DNA of 13,708 nt from Chloroflexota bacterium (GTDB lineage Bacteria; Chloroflexota; Anaerolineae; Anaerolineales; Villigracilaceae). A model generated the notes under the pieces. It saw only the letters and a list, made by a program, of their open reading frames with translations. It made no database searches and was not told where the DNA came from. The stretch spans positions 1 through 13,708 of the forward strand of contig JAKANW010000022.1 of the NCBI GenBank assembly GCA_021823555.1, given 5' to 3'. Positions within the stretch are counted from its first letter, which is position 1; the number at the start of each line of letters is the position of its first letter. A program made the translations under genes and the position numbers. Positions 1 through 7,208 of this stretch are shown piece by piece.

Positions 1-1
1 T

Positions 2-91
2 TTCTGGCAAAAATATGAATGGGGCGAAGGGTACAACGCCCGGCGGCGAATTGTACCAGAGGCTGTCTTTCTTGCCAACCCACACGATTGA
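2..91 (+). CDS. C-terminal end of an unidentified protein (5'-truncated by window)
   Basis: An open frame runs from the window edge to a TGA stop at 89-91 and encodes about 29 residues rich in aromatic and charged amino acids (FWQKYEWGEGYN, then RRRIVPEAVF, ending NPHD). The stop lies 15 bases before the next start, on the same strand, so this looks like the end of the first gene of the ftsB-like/lysA operon. The pattern of an aromatic EWGEGYN block followed by a short beta-like IVPEAVF loosely parallels the DWAYTEGHYIQDGDQPVV segment of the next protein. It could therefore be the tail of a second septum-formation-initiator-like protein, but the fragment is too short to identify. That it is coding at all is inferred from the open frame and the spacing. 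Confidence 0.45.
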   Translation, partial: FWQKYEWGEGYNARRRIVPEAVFLANPHD

Positions 92-106
92 GGGTAAGAT
101 TCAATC

Positions 107-484
107 ATGCCGAAATTGCCGATCAGTTTCCGTCGTGTACTGGTGATAGGCGGGATCCTGGTGTTGATCCTGATGGTGATTGATTTCAACCGCCGTATCG
201 AGACCCTGGATACCCTGAACAAGCAGGTGGCTGAAGTACGCGCCCAGGCCACACAGGCAGTACAGACCCAGCAGGCCTTGCAAACACAGGTCGCCTTTGC
301 CGGTTCAACCGAGGCGGTCAGGGATTGGGCCTATACTGAAGGCCACTATATCCAGGACGGCGACCAGCCCGTAGTGACCATCGGCCAGCCAGGCAGTGAG
401 CCAATCCAACAACCGGAACCAACAGCCATGCCAACACCCATGCCAAACTGGCAAGTATGGTGGAGCCTGTTCTTTGGCAATTAA
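107..484 (+). CDS. FtsB/DivIC-like septum formation initiator protein
   Basis: Small single-pass membrane protein of 125 residues. Residues 1-9 are a short basic cytoplasmic tail, residues 10-27 one hydrophobic membrane helix, and residues 28-64 a Gln/Ala/Leu-rich helical segment likely to form a coiled coil. Next comes the conserved-looking end of the FtsB/DivIC fold (RDWAYTEGHYIQDGDQPVV, residues 72-90). Residues 93-113 are a Pro/Gln/Glu linker, and the protein ends in an aromatic block (NWQVWWSLFFGN). Proteins of this family join the divisome (FtsB-FtsL-FtsQ type complex) at the septum; that role is inferred from architecture. The start is supported by a GAGGG ribosome-binding site at 92-96. 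It sits between the truncated upstream gene and lysA, and its stop codon directly abuts the lysA ATG, so the genes are probably co-transcribed. The exact ortholog (FtsB, FtsL or DivIC) cannot be decided from sequence alone. Confidence 0.75.
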   Translation: MPKLPISFRRVLVIGGILVLILMVIDFNRRIETLDTLNKQVAEVRAQATQAVQTQQALQTQVAFAGSTEAVRDWAYTEGHYIQDGDQPVVTIGQPGSEPIQQPEPTAMPTPMPNWQVWWSLFFGN

Positions 485-1780
485 ATGATCTTGAACCGGC
501 TCCTCCTCTTCCCCGATACAACCACAATTGAAAATGACTCGCTGGCCGTCGCCGGGCAATCTCTCGTCTGCCTGGCAGATTTCTACGGGACTCCGTTATA
601 TATTTACGACCGCGCCACGCTGGATAACGCGCTGGCAGAGTATCGTTCCGCGCTCGAGGCATATCCCGCCCCTGCCAGTATTACCTATGCAGGCAAGGCC
701 TTTCTGTGCAAAGCCATCGTTCAATGGACTCAACAACAAGGATTATGGCTGGACTGCACGGGCGAGGGCGAACTGGCCATCGCATCCGCATCCGGCGCGA
801 CCCGTGAGCGGGTGCTCGTCCACGGCGTCAACAAGTCTGACGCGGATCTGCGCGCCGCCTTTGGGCAAGCCGGCACCATCGTAGTGGATAATCTGTCCGA
901 GCTGGCACGGCTGGCCAGCCTCGACCAGAGACAGGACATGGCTGAATTATGGCTGCGCCTGCAGCCCGGCATCGCGGTGGAGACGCATCACGCTCATACC
1001 CAGACCGGTCATTTCAAAAGCAAATTCGGGATGACACCCGAGGAATTGCTCGAAGCAGCGCAGGTTTGCAAAAGGAATGGCCTGCCGCTAACGGGCATTC
1101 ACTTCCATCAAGGTTCGAACTTCCGGGATGCGTCGCCGCTCAGGCCGGCGATTGACCTGGCGCTTGACCTGGCGTTGGAGATTGGGTTGGGGGACGAATG
1201 GCATTTTTCTCCGGGCGGCGGCTGGGGGGTATCGTATCACGAAGACGAATTGCCCAATCCATCCATTGTTGAGTACGTGCATACGGTAACCGATAGGGTG
1301 ATACAGGGATGCCGGCAACGCGACCTGCCGCTCCCCCACTTACACCTGGAACCCGGTCGCAGCCTGGTAGCGCGCGCCGGGGTATCAATCTACCGCGTCG
1401 GGGCAGTGAAGCAACGCGGGGACCGCACCTGGCTGTTGGCCGATGGGGGCATGGCTGACAATCCGCGGCACGCACTCTACGGGACGCGCTATTCCTGTTT
1501 AACGGTGGCAGGCCCGGGTCGGGAAAGAAGCGAGAGGGTTTCCATCGCGGGACCATTTTGTGAGTCCGGCGATGTCATCCTCGAAGACCTGCCCATGCCG
1601 AAAGTCGAGCCGGGTGAATTGATTGCAGTGCCGGTCAGCGGGGCATACCAGCTGAGTATGTCCAGCAATTACAACGGGGCGCGGCGGCCGGCGGTGGTGT
1701 GGCTGAAAGACGGACAGGCGCGCCTGATCGTGAAGCGTGAGACGGTGGCTGACCTGCTCAGGAGGGACGTTGGTCTGTAA
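485..1780 (+). CDS. lysA: Diaminopimelate decarboxylase (PLP-dependent)
   Basis: Predicted to decarboxylate meso-2,6-diaminopimelate to L-lysine, the last step of the DAP lysine pathway, in the cytoplasm. The 431 residues fit the usual family length. The fold type III PLP barrel is recognisable: the Schiff-base lysine lies in YAGKAF (K71), then HTQTGHFKSKFG (171-182), the HxHxGS-type motif HFHQGS (206-211), the phosphate loop GGGWG (244-248) and the EPGR motif (289-292). The substrate-side segment is GGMADNPRHALYGTRY (321-336), and GPFCESGDV carries the catalytic Cys359-Glu360 contributed across the dimer. The ALYGTRY segment favours DAP over ornithine or arginine as substrate. The ATG follows the upstream TAA with no gap and has no clear Shine-Dalgarno site, suggesting translational coupling. 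Its last 23 bp overlap the 3' end of the convergent HD-GYP gene. Confidence 0.9.
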   Translation: MILNRLLLFPDTTTIENDSLAVAGQSLVCLADFYGTPLYIYDRATLDNALAEYRSALEAYPAPASITYAGKAFLCKAIVQWTQQQGLWLDCTGEGELAIASASGATRERVLVHGVNKSDADLRAAFGQAGTIVVDNLSELARLASLDQRQDMAELWLRLQPGIAVETHHAHTQTGHFKSKFGMTPEELLEAAQVCKRNGLPLTGIHFHQGSNFRDASPLRPAIDLALDLALEIGLGDEWHFSPGGGWGVSYHEDELPNPSIVEYVHTVTDRVIQGCRQRDLPLPHLHLEPGRSLVARAGVSIYRVGAVKQRGDRTWLLADGGMADNPRHALYGTRYSCLTVAGPGRERSERVSIAGPFCESGDVILEDLPMPKVEPGELIAVPVSGAYQLSMSSNYNGARRPAVVWLKDGQARLIVKRETVADLLRRDVGL

Positions 1781-4700
1781 GCCAGCTCTCCAGGTCCATC
1801 TGTAAGAAAGTCTCAACAATGCGTGGATCGAAATGTTTACCGCTTTCATGCTGGATATATTCCCGGACTTTTTGCGGTTCCCATGCCGCGCGATATGGGC
1901 GGTCCGAGGTGAGTGCGTCCCATACATCCACCACCGCGAAGATGCGCGCCGCCAAGGGGATCTGTTCACCTTTGAGGCCGCGCGGATAACCGCTGCCTTC
2001 CCAACGTTCGTGATGACAATAGGGAATATCCAGTGAAGGGCGCAAGAACGAAATGAGGGATAACATTTCATACGCATACTGCGGATGAAGCTGCATGATT
2101 TTCTTTTCATGGGCCGTCAGAGGGGCGGGTTTGTGCAGGATGGAATCGGGAATGCCCATTTTGCCGATGTCGTGCAGGAGCGCGCCGCGGCGGATATGAT
2201 CGAGATCGTTTTCGGGCACCCCCAGCGCGCGCGCCAATTGAACGGTCAACTCTGTTACACGGCGGGTATGCCCTTCGGTTAATTCATCACGTAACTCAAG
2301 CGCCCGCGCCCAGCCGGCCAGAGTATTGTCATAAGCGCGGATAAGGTCCTCGGCTTGTCGGAGGGTCTGCTCAAAGAGCATGGCGCGATGAATGGAGTTG
2401 CCCGCCGTTTCAGCCAGGGCGATCAGCAGGCGGATTTCCATTTCAGTGAAGATATGCCGGTCTTTCATCCAGACGTGCATGACGCCGATCACTTGTTCCT
2501 CGGCGCGCAGGGGCAGGGATACGCCGCCATGCGCGTCCTGGAGGCGTTCCTTTTCAGCTTCCAGGATATACGCGCTGGGGTCTTGGTGGACATCCTCGGT
2601 GACGTAAAGTTCGCCCGCCTGCGCAACCCGCCCGGTAATGCCCTCGCCAATACGATGATGCAAGATCGTTTCGTCAGGAAGCGGATATGCGGGCACGCCA
2701 TCCGCAGAATACCAACCGCGCGAGACATAATCGCCCTGTTCGGGGTCGAGCAGGAAGATCGAACCGTAGGTACCATTCACCGCGCGGATGGCGTGCTGCA
2801 CCAGGATGGGGATCATTTCCGTGACTTTTTGCGCCGTGCGCAAAGCCGTAGAGGCAGCAGCCAGGATCTCGAGTTCGTGGGCATGGCGGCGAAGGTTTTC
2901 TTCGGCCAGCTTGCGTTCGGTGATGTCGCGGAAATTGGCCACCACGCCTTTTACGCTTGGGGAATCCAGGAGATTCTTCAGCGAAATCTCAAGGTGACGC
3001 CACGTGTGGTCAACATGGCGGACGCGGCACTCCACATCAATCACCTGTCCGGGACTTTGGATACTTTCAGCAAAAGCACTTTTGGCGCGCGCAAGATCAT
3101 CGGGATGGACAATGGTAAAAGCGTAACGCCCGACAACCCGCGAATGATCGTAGCCAAGCAGTTTTTCCTCTTGCGGCGTAAGGTAAGTGAAGATCCCGTC
3201 TGCATTCAAAATCGCCACACCTTCCGCAGAGTTTTCAAAGAGGGCGCGGAAATAATTCTCGCGGCGCGTCAGTTCAGAAAACAAATTAGCATTCTCGATG
3301 ACGCCGGCGGCGTGACTCGCCAGGCTCGAGACGAGATTGATCTCGTTCAAGGTGAATTCACGTTTGCGGCGGCCCTCCCTTATCTCGACCGCTCCAAATA
3401 ACTTCCCATGCGCCATGATGGGGACGAACATGATGGCTCGAACGCCGCAAGTCGCAAATTGCCGGCGTTCCATATCAGAGCAGCCATCGTCATCGTCTTG
3501 AAGGACGACCACCTGCCCGGTGGTGACTGCACTCCGAAGGGCAGGATAGTCATCGAGAGAATGGACTCTTCCTATATCGTGCCGGCGCTCAGAGGCGGAG
3601 GCCTGTTCAGACCAATATTCAGCCAGGGTGCTTTGCGTGGCCCCAGCCAGGTCAACCACGCTGATATAACCGCTGGTAGCTTCCAGGGCTTCGGTCATGT
3701 GATGGATCAAAACCTGCAGAAGCGCAGGAGGATCGATCATGCTGGCGGCCATATCCTGGGAGGCGGCATACAACTTCCCCAGTTCCGTGGCTTTGGAACG
3801 TGTTTCCATTTCCAGCCGCGCTTTCAGGATGGCAAGGGCAATCTGCCTGGAAGCCTGTTCCCCCAATTCAATCTCTTCAGGCGTGAAATGATGCGCCTGC
3901 TGAAAGCCGAACACAAGGGTACCCAGTTTCTGGTTATTTGCGATAAGAGGTAATCCTAAAGCGGATCGGGCCGGGAGGAGCGCAGCAATGTGCGGGCTGA
4001 TGAAGGGGGTCTTCATGATATCTTCGATTACCAGCGCCTGGCCTCTCTCCAGGATGGACTGGCTCAAAACCTTATCACCCGGCTTTGGTCTCCCAGCCTG
4101 GATGATAGATTTCAATGAATCTGAACTCGCTATATAAACAGGCGCTCCATGGAAATTCTGCAAGAGGGTGACATAGTATTCATCCGCATTGAGCGCCCCT
4201 TCCAGCCGTCGGACCAACACTTGAAGCATGGTTTCAAGGTCGGACGCTTCCAGGGCTGTTCGGGTAATTTCATTGAGAAGGGACTGGTGACGGGCATAAG
4301 TCTGCAAGCGTTTGTTTGCCTCCAGGCTTCCCAGCGCATATACCAGGTTGTCCGTCAATCCCTGCAACAAGTGTATCTCTTCATCGTCGAATGCAGGCGC
4401 CGGAAGGACATGATCTATCGCCAGCACCCCAAAAGCGCTTTCTTCACGCAAGAGCGGCAAGACAATGACTGCACGCGCGGGGCAACCGGCATGGTATGCA
4501 CATACAGCACAAACATCGTTGTCGTTTACAGGACTTACAAGGAAATACCGGCGTGTTCGAATCGCTTTTTCGACGCAGGCGGGATCTTGCGCCCCTTCCT
4601 GACCGATGTTGATAATGAATTGCTCAACACCTGTTGCGCCGCCTGCGCGAGCAACCACTTTGGTGGTATTGTCATCTGCTCCGAACATTCCCACGCATGC

Positions 4701-5519
4701 AAAGGAATAGCCGCGCGCCGAAACGAGAAGCTGGCAGGCCTCGGATAATAACTTCCCTGGATCCTGCTCACGCACGATCAATTGATTAACGTCGCTGACC
4801 GTACGCAATGTACGGCTGAGGTGTTGTTCGCGCGCTAACGTCTCGCGCGACTCGTTCAAACTCCTGCCCAGCGCCTGTAATAGATAAGTAGTGGAAATCA
4901 GAGCGGCGATGCTCAATAGCAATAGCACCAAACCGCCGCTGAACCATGCCCCGGCATCCCTGGCCAGCACCTGGCGTATTGACGGCACGACCAGTATCCC
5001 CGTAACCTGAAGCCAGCCTACGATAACATACGTGGCGACACTCGTCCCCAAGGCTACCAGGCTGATCCAAAAGTCAAAAAATATGGCTGCAAGGATGATA
5101 AAAGCAAACAGGAAAATGCGGCCATCCCCGCTCAACGAGGCAAGAGCCAGTCCCACTGCGCCAAGCACGTAGAGAATAAAAAGCAGCAATCCTGCCCGCC
5201 ATTCGTAGCGCAGCCGGCGATCAAATGTGATAAAGGCCAGCAGCGCGGTGGTCGCCAGGTAAACAGAAATCGCTGAGACAACGATCACCAATGGGTTTTT
5301 ATACAACTGATATTCCTGGTGATAGGCTATAAGTACATTGTTTATACCGCCGACCAGCGTAAACAACCAAACGACGAATATCCCCCGCAAAATCCCTTCC
5401 AATACAAGCGTACGCCATTCGCGCAAGTCATGCGAGGCGGTAGGATCTATCGGAGACAGGGAATCAGATCGAAAGTGTGTCAAGATTTTTGGCAGCGTAC
5501 AAATTGGAAGCAGGCACAA
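1758..5519 (-). CDS. Membrane-anchored GAF/PAS sensor with HD-GYP cyclic-di-GMP phosphodiesterase domain
   Basis: A 1253-residue signalling receptor. About six membrane segments lie near residues 43-59, 76-98, 108-130, 134-152, 153-170 and 192-214. Then come GAF-like domains at about 250-400, 420-568 and 595-745, a PAS domain at about 755-868 (ending in FRDITERK), a fourth GAF at about 885-1050, and a C-terminal HD-GYP domain at about 1065-1245. The HD-GYP signature looks complete: LLHDIGKMGIPD (His1116-Asp1117), HHERWEGSGYP (1169-1179) and VDVWDALTSDRPYR. Such domains hydrolyse cyclic-di-GMP; no GGDEF, EAL or kinase domain is present, so output is probably degradation only. The first GAF holds an unusual cysteine cluster. 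The open frame begins with TTG at 5519, lacks a Shine-Dalgarno site and lies right beside a TATAAT box, so the true start may be an in-frame TTG further in (5483, 5426 or 5402). Ligand unknown. Confidence 0.88.
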   Translation of the reverse strand: MCLLPICTLPKILTHFRSDSLSPIDPTASHDLREWRTLVLEGILRGIFVVWLFTLVGGINNVLIAYHQEYQLYKNPLVIVVSAISVYLATTALLAFITFDRRLRYEWRAGLLLFILYVLGAVGLALASLSGDGRIFLFAFIILAAIFFDFWISLVALGTSVATYVIVGWLQVTGILVVPSIRQVLARDAGAWFSGGLVLLLLSIAALISTTYLLQALGRSLNESRETLAREQHLSRTLRTVSDVNQLIVREQDPGKLLSEACQLLVSARGYSFACVGMFGADDNTTKVVARAGGATGVEQFIINIGQEGAQDPACVEKAIRTRRYFLVSPVNDNDVCAVCAYHAGCPARAVIVLPLLREESAFGVLAIDHVLPAPAFDDEEIHLLQGLTDNLVYALGSLEANKRLQTYARHQSLLNEITRTALEASDLETMLQVLVRRLEGALNADEYYVTLLQNFHGAPVYIASSDSLKSIIQAGRPKPGDKVLSQSILERGQALVIEDIMKTPFISPHIAALLPARSALGLPLIANNQKLGTLVFGFQQAHHFTPEEIELGEQASRQIALAILKARLEMETRSKATELGKLYAASQDMAASMIDPPALLQVLIHHMTEALEATSGYISVVDLAGATQSTLAEYWSEQASASERRHDIGRVHSLDDYPALRSAVTTGQVVVLQDDDDGCSDMERRQFATCGVRAIMFVPIMAHGKLFGAVEIREGRRKREFTLNEINLVSSLASHAAGVIENANLFSELTRRENYFRALFENSAEGVAILNADGIFTYLTPQEEKLLGYDHSRVVGRYAFTIVHPDDLARAKSAFAESIQSPGQVIDVECRVRHVDHTWRHLEISLKNLLDSPSVKGVVANFRDITERKLAEENLRRHAHELEILAAASTALRTAQKVTEMIPILVQHAIRAVNGTYGSIFLLDPEQGDYVSRGWYSADGVPAYPLPDETILHHRIGEGITGRVAQAGELYVTEDVHQDPSAYILEAEKERLQDAHGGVSLPLRAEEQVIGVMHVWMKDRHIFTEMEIRLLIALAETAGNSIHRAMLFEQTLRQAEDLIRAYDNTLAGWARALELRDELTEGHTRRVTELTVQLARALGVPENDLDHIRRGALLHDIGKMGIPDSILHKPAPLTAHEKKIMQLHPQYAYEMLSLISFLRPSLDIPYCHHERWEGSGYPRGLKGEQIPLAARIFAVVDVWDALTSDRPYRAAWEPQKVREYIQHESGKHFDPRIVETFLQMDLESWLTDQRPS

Positions 5520-5522
5520 TTA

Positions 5523-5528
5523 GATTAT
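5523..5528 (-). promoter_or_regulatory. Putative -10 box for the HD-GYP gene
   Basis: A perfect TATAAT on the minus strand lies just upstream of the HD-GYP open frame. No good -35 hexamer sits 16-18 bases further upstream; a TTGATT is present but only 12 bases away. If this box is used, transcription would begin near 5516, at or inside the first codon of the longest frame. That argues for a leaderless message or a later start codon. Confidence 0.35.
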
Positions 5529-5547
5529 ACAACCTGAGAACAATCAA

Positions 5548-5577
5548 CTGACTGATTTTAGCGCACAGCGGTAAAAT
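5548..5577 (+). promoter_or_regulatory. Putative sigma-70-type promoter upstream of the prenyltransferase gene
   Basis: CTGACT (5548-5553, 4 of 6 matches to TTGACA) and TAAAAT (5572-5577, 5 of 6 matches to TATAAT) are separated by 18 bases. They lie in the 142-bp divergent gap about 85 bases before the prenyltransferase ATG. Placement and orientation are right, but the match is moderate and could be chance. Confidence 0.3.
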
Positions 5578-5661
5578 TAGAGTTCAGGATACAGGAACCC
5601 GTGAATGGCTGCCGACCATCCCTGTCTTCATCTTCCTGATCACTGCCTTTAGGAGTTCATC

Positions 5662-6519
5662 ATGACCATCCTCCAAAAAATCCACCTGTACTGGCCGCTG
5701 ATCAAATCCACGCAAACGGGATTGCTGCTGACCACAGGTATTGCAGGCTATCTCAGCGCCGGGACGCGCATTGGGCTGTCCACCCTGTTGGGCGTCTCGC
5801 TCACGCTCTTCCTCGCCATCAGCGGCTCGACCATTATGAACATGTGGTACGACCATGACATTGATGCAAAAATGAAGCGCACTCACAAACGTCCCGCCGC
5901 CTCGGGGCAGTTAAGTCGCGGCGAAGTGTTCTGGGTGGGCATGGTCATTTCCAGCCTCGGCGTGGGCGGCGCGCTTGCCATCGCCCCGCTGTACGGGACG
6001 GTCGTTTTCGCAGGCTGGTTCTTCGATGTGATCGTATACACGCTGTGGCTCAAGCGCCGCACCTGCTGGAGCATCGTCTGGGGCGGTATCTCAGGCGCCA
6101 TGCCGATCCTCTCAGGCCGCGCCCTGGCCACAGGGCAGATTGACCTAGTGGGCATCCTGCTGGCCCTGGCCATCCTGTTCTGGATCCCCACCCACACGCT
6201 GACCTTCTCCCTCAAATTCCGCGAAGACTACGTCAACGCAGGCGTGCCCACCTTCCCATCTGCTTACGGCGACACATTTACGCGCGCGACCATCGCCATC
6301 TCGTCGGTGCTGGCAGCCGCTGCCATCGGTTGGGCCAGCATGTTGATCGGTCTCGGCGCGGGCTATCTGCGCCTGATCGCCGTGCTGACCGCAGGCTTGC
6401 TCCTGTTGGCCTTCGCCACCTTCCGCGTCCAATCCGAACGGGTCAATTTCGGTTTATTCAAATACGCCTCGCTGTATATGCTGAGCGCCATGATCATTCT
6501 GGCGCTGCGGGCGTTGTAA
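5662..6519 (+). CDS. CyoE/CtaB-like UbiA-family prenyltransferase (possible heme O synthase)
   Basis: Polytopic membrane enzyme of 285 residues, close to the usual length of protoheme IX farnesyltransferase. The first Asp-rich, magnesium-diphosphate-binding motif is NMWYDHDID (Asn60, Asp64, Asp66, Asp68), followed by KMKRTHKRP, the CyoE-type continuation. YTLWLKRRT (126-134), GGISGAMP (141-148) and the WIPTH (174-178) to DYVNAGVP (189-196) block match the layout of heme O synthases. These transfer a farnesyl group to heme B in the membrane for heme-copper oxidases. The WIPTHTLTFSL and GVPTFP segments depart from the usual PPHFWALAL and GVPMLP wording, and no oxidase or heme A synthase gene is nearby. 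The true acceptor may therefore differ, and I give no gene symbol. The start is supported by an AGGAG site at 5651-5655. It is probably followed by the small membrane protein in the same transcript. Confidence 0.75.
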   Translation: MTILQKIHLYWPLIKSTQTGLLLTTGIAGYLSAGTRIGLSTLLGVSLTLFLAISGSTIMNMWYDHDIDAKMKRTHKRPAASGQLSRGEVFWVGMVISSLGVGGALAIAPLYGTVVFAGWFFDVIVYTLWLKRRTCWSIVWGGISGAMPILSGRALATGQIDLVGILLALAILFWIPTHTLTFSLKFREDYVNAGVPTFPSAYGDTFTRATIAISSVLAAAAIGWASMLIGLGAGYLRLIAVLTAGLLLLAFATFRVQSERVNFGLFKYASLYMLSAMIILALRAL

Positions 6520-6526
6520 CATTGCA

Positions 6527-6586
6527 GTAGGGGCGACCCGTCAAGATTATTCCGTCAACGCGATGAACATGGCGGGTTGCCTCTAC
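6527..6586. repeat. Imperfect inverted repeat / long-stem hairpin, probable dispersed palindromic element
   Basis: The left arm GTAGGGGCGACCCG (6527-6540) and right arm CGGGTTGCCTCTAC (6573-6586) are inverted complements over all 14 positions if two G-U pairs are allowed in the plus-strand RNA; the loop is 32 bases. The loop region holds the direct repeat CCGTCAA (6538-6544 and 6552-6558). From memory, GTAGGGGCGACCC-type palindromes recur in intergenic DNA of Chloroflexota and some cyanobacteria, so this may be a decayed copy of a mobile or REP-like element. The element fills most of the gap between the prenyltransferase stop and the next gene. It is not followed by a T tract, so it is not a canonical terminator. 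Confidence 0.65.
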
Positions 6587-6591
6587 AAGGA
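6587..6591 (+). promoter_or_regulatory. Ribosome-binding site that fixes the start of the small membrane protein
   Basis: AAGGA begins the base after the right arm of the palindrome and lies 7 bases before the ATG at 6599. It supports 6599 over the two upstream ATGs at 6563 and 6569, both of which lie inside the palindrome. Folding of the palindrome would leave this site just outside the stem, so the hairpin could influence its access. Confidence 0.6.
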
Positions 6592-6598
6592 TTATTCA

Positions 6599-7204
6599 AT
6601 GAAAATGACCACGCTCGACCGCGCCCTGCTTTCCATCACTTGCCTGCTGGCCGCGTATGAAATCGTCGTTGGCATAGACAAGCTCGCCGCCGCGCCGATC
6701 ATTGCCTACACCGTCGCCTTTGGGGTATTGCTCCTGGCAGGGCTATTGCTCATTATCCTGGGCTTTGAAGTATTGGATAGTCCCGTGGTCGTGATCGTTT
6801 CGACGATCATTCCGCTCAGCCTGTCCCTGGGACTGGTGTGGGAATACCTCGCCTCCTACCAGACCCCTTATCTGGTCCTCACCATCATCGGATTCCTGGC
6901 TGTCATCGTCACCCGCTCAACTCCCATGCCGGGTAAATTGCCCACCCTTATCTTGACCCTCGTCCACGGCGTCGCAGGGGTCATCATCTTCCTGCTGCCC
7001 ATTGTGCTCTCTGTGCAGGGACGGGCCGGGCCTGCTTTTGTGCTGGTTGGCATAGGCGGCGCCTTGATCAGCCTGGACGGCCTGCTGGTCTCTTTCCTGA
7101 AAACAGGCAAGCCGATCCTCTCCAGGGAAACGACCCTGAAAATCCTACCCGGCTTGTGGCTGGTGATGACCGCCGCCTTCGTCGCCGGTTTCAGGTTTGG
7201 ATAA
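6599..7204 (+). CDS. Polytopic membrane protein of unknown function
   Basis: A 201-residue, very hydrophobic protein with about seven membrane helices, near residues 8-25, 33-56, 62-80, 90-106, 114-138, 143-167 and 182-200. There are no cysteine clusters, nucleotide-binding motifs or signal peptidase sites, and I do not recognise the family. Charged residues are few: an E/D pair in the first helix-loop (Glu21, Asp27), Glu57/Asp60 after helix two, and Asp160 in helix six. The frame is open upstream to 6563, but the ATG at 6599 has a well-spaced AAGGA site and is preferred. It follows the prenyltransferase by 79 bases on the same strand and ends 4 bases before the stop of the convergent cupin gene, with no terminator between. 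A role alongside the prenyltransferase is possible from position only. Confidence 0.7.
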   Translation: MKMTTLDRALLSITCLLAAYEIVVGIDKLAAAPIIAYTVAFGVLLLAGLLLIILGFEVLDSPVVVIVSTIIPLSLSLGLVWEYLASYQTPYLVLTIIGFLAVIVTRSTPMPGKLPTLILTLVHGVAGVIIFLLPIVLSVQGRAGPAFVLVGIGGALISLDGLLVSFLKTGKPILSRETTLKILPGLWLVMTAAFVAGFRFG

Positions 7205-7208
7205 TTTA

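Noticed and set aside
2355..3401. Long open frame (348 codons) on the plus strand inside the receptor gene
   Set aside because: It lies antisense to the GAF/PAS region whose motifs are clear, has no recognisable motif of its own and is a shadow of high-GC coding bias.
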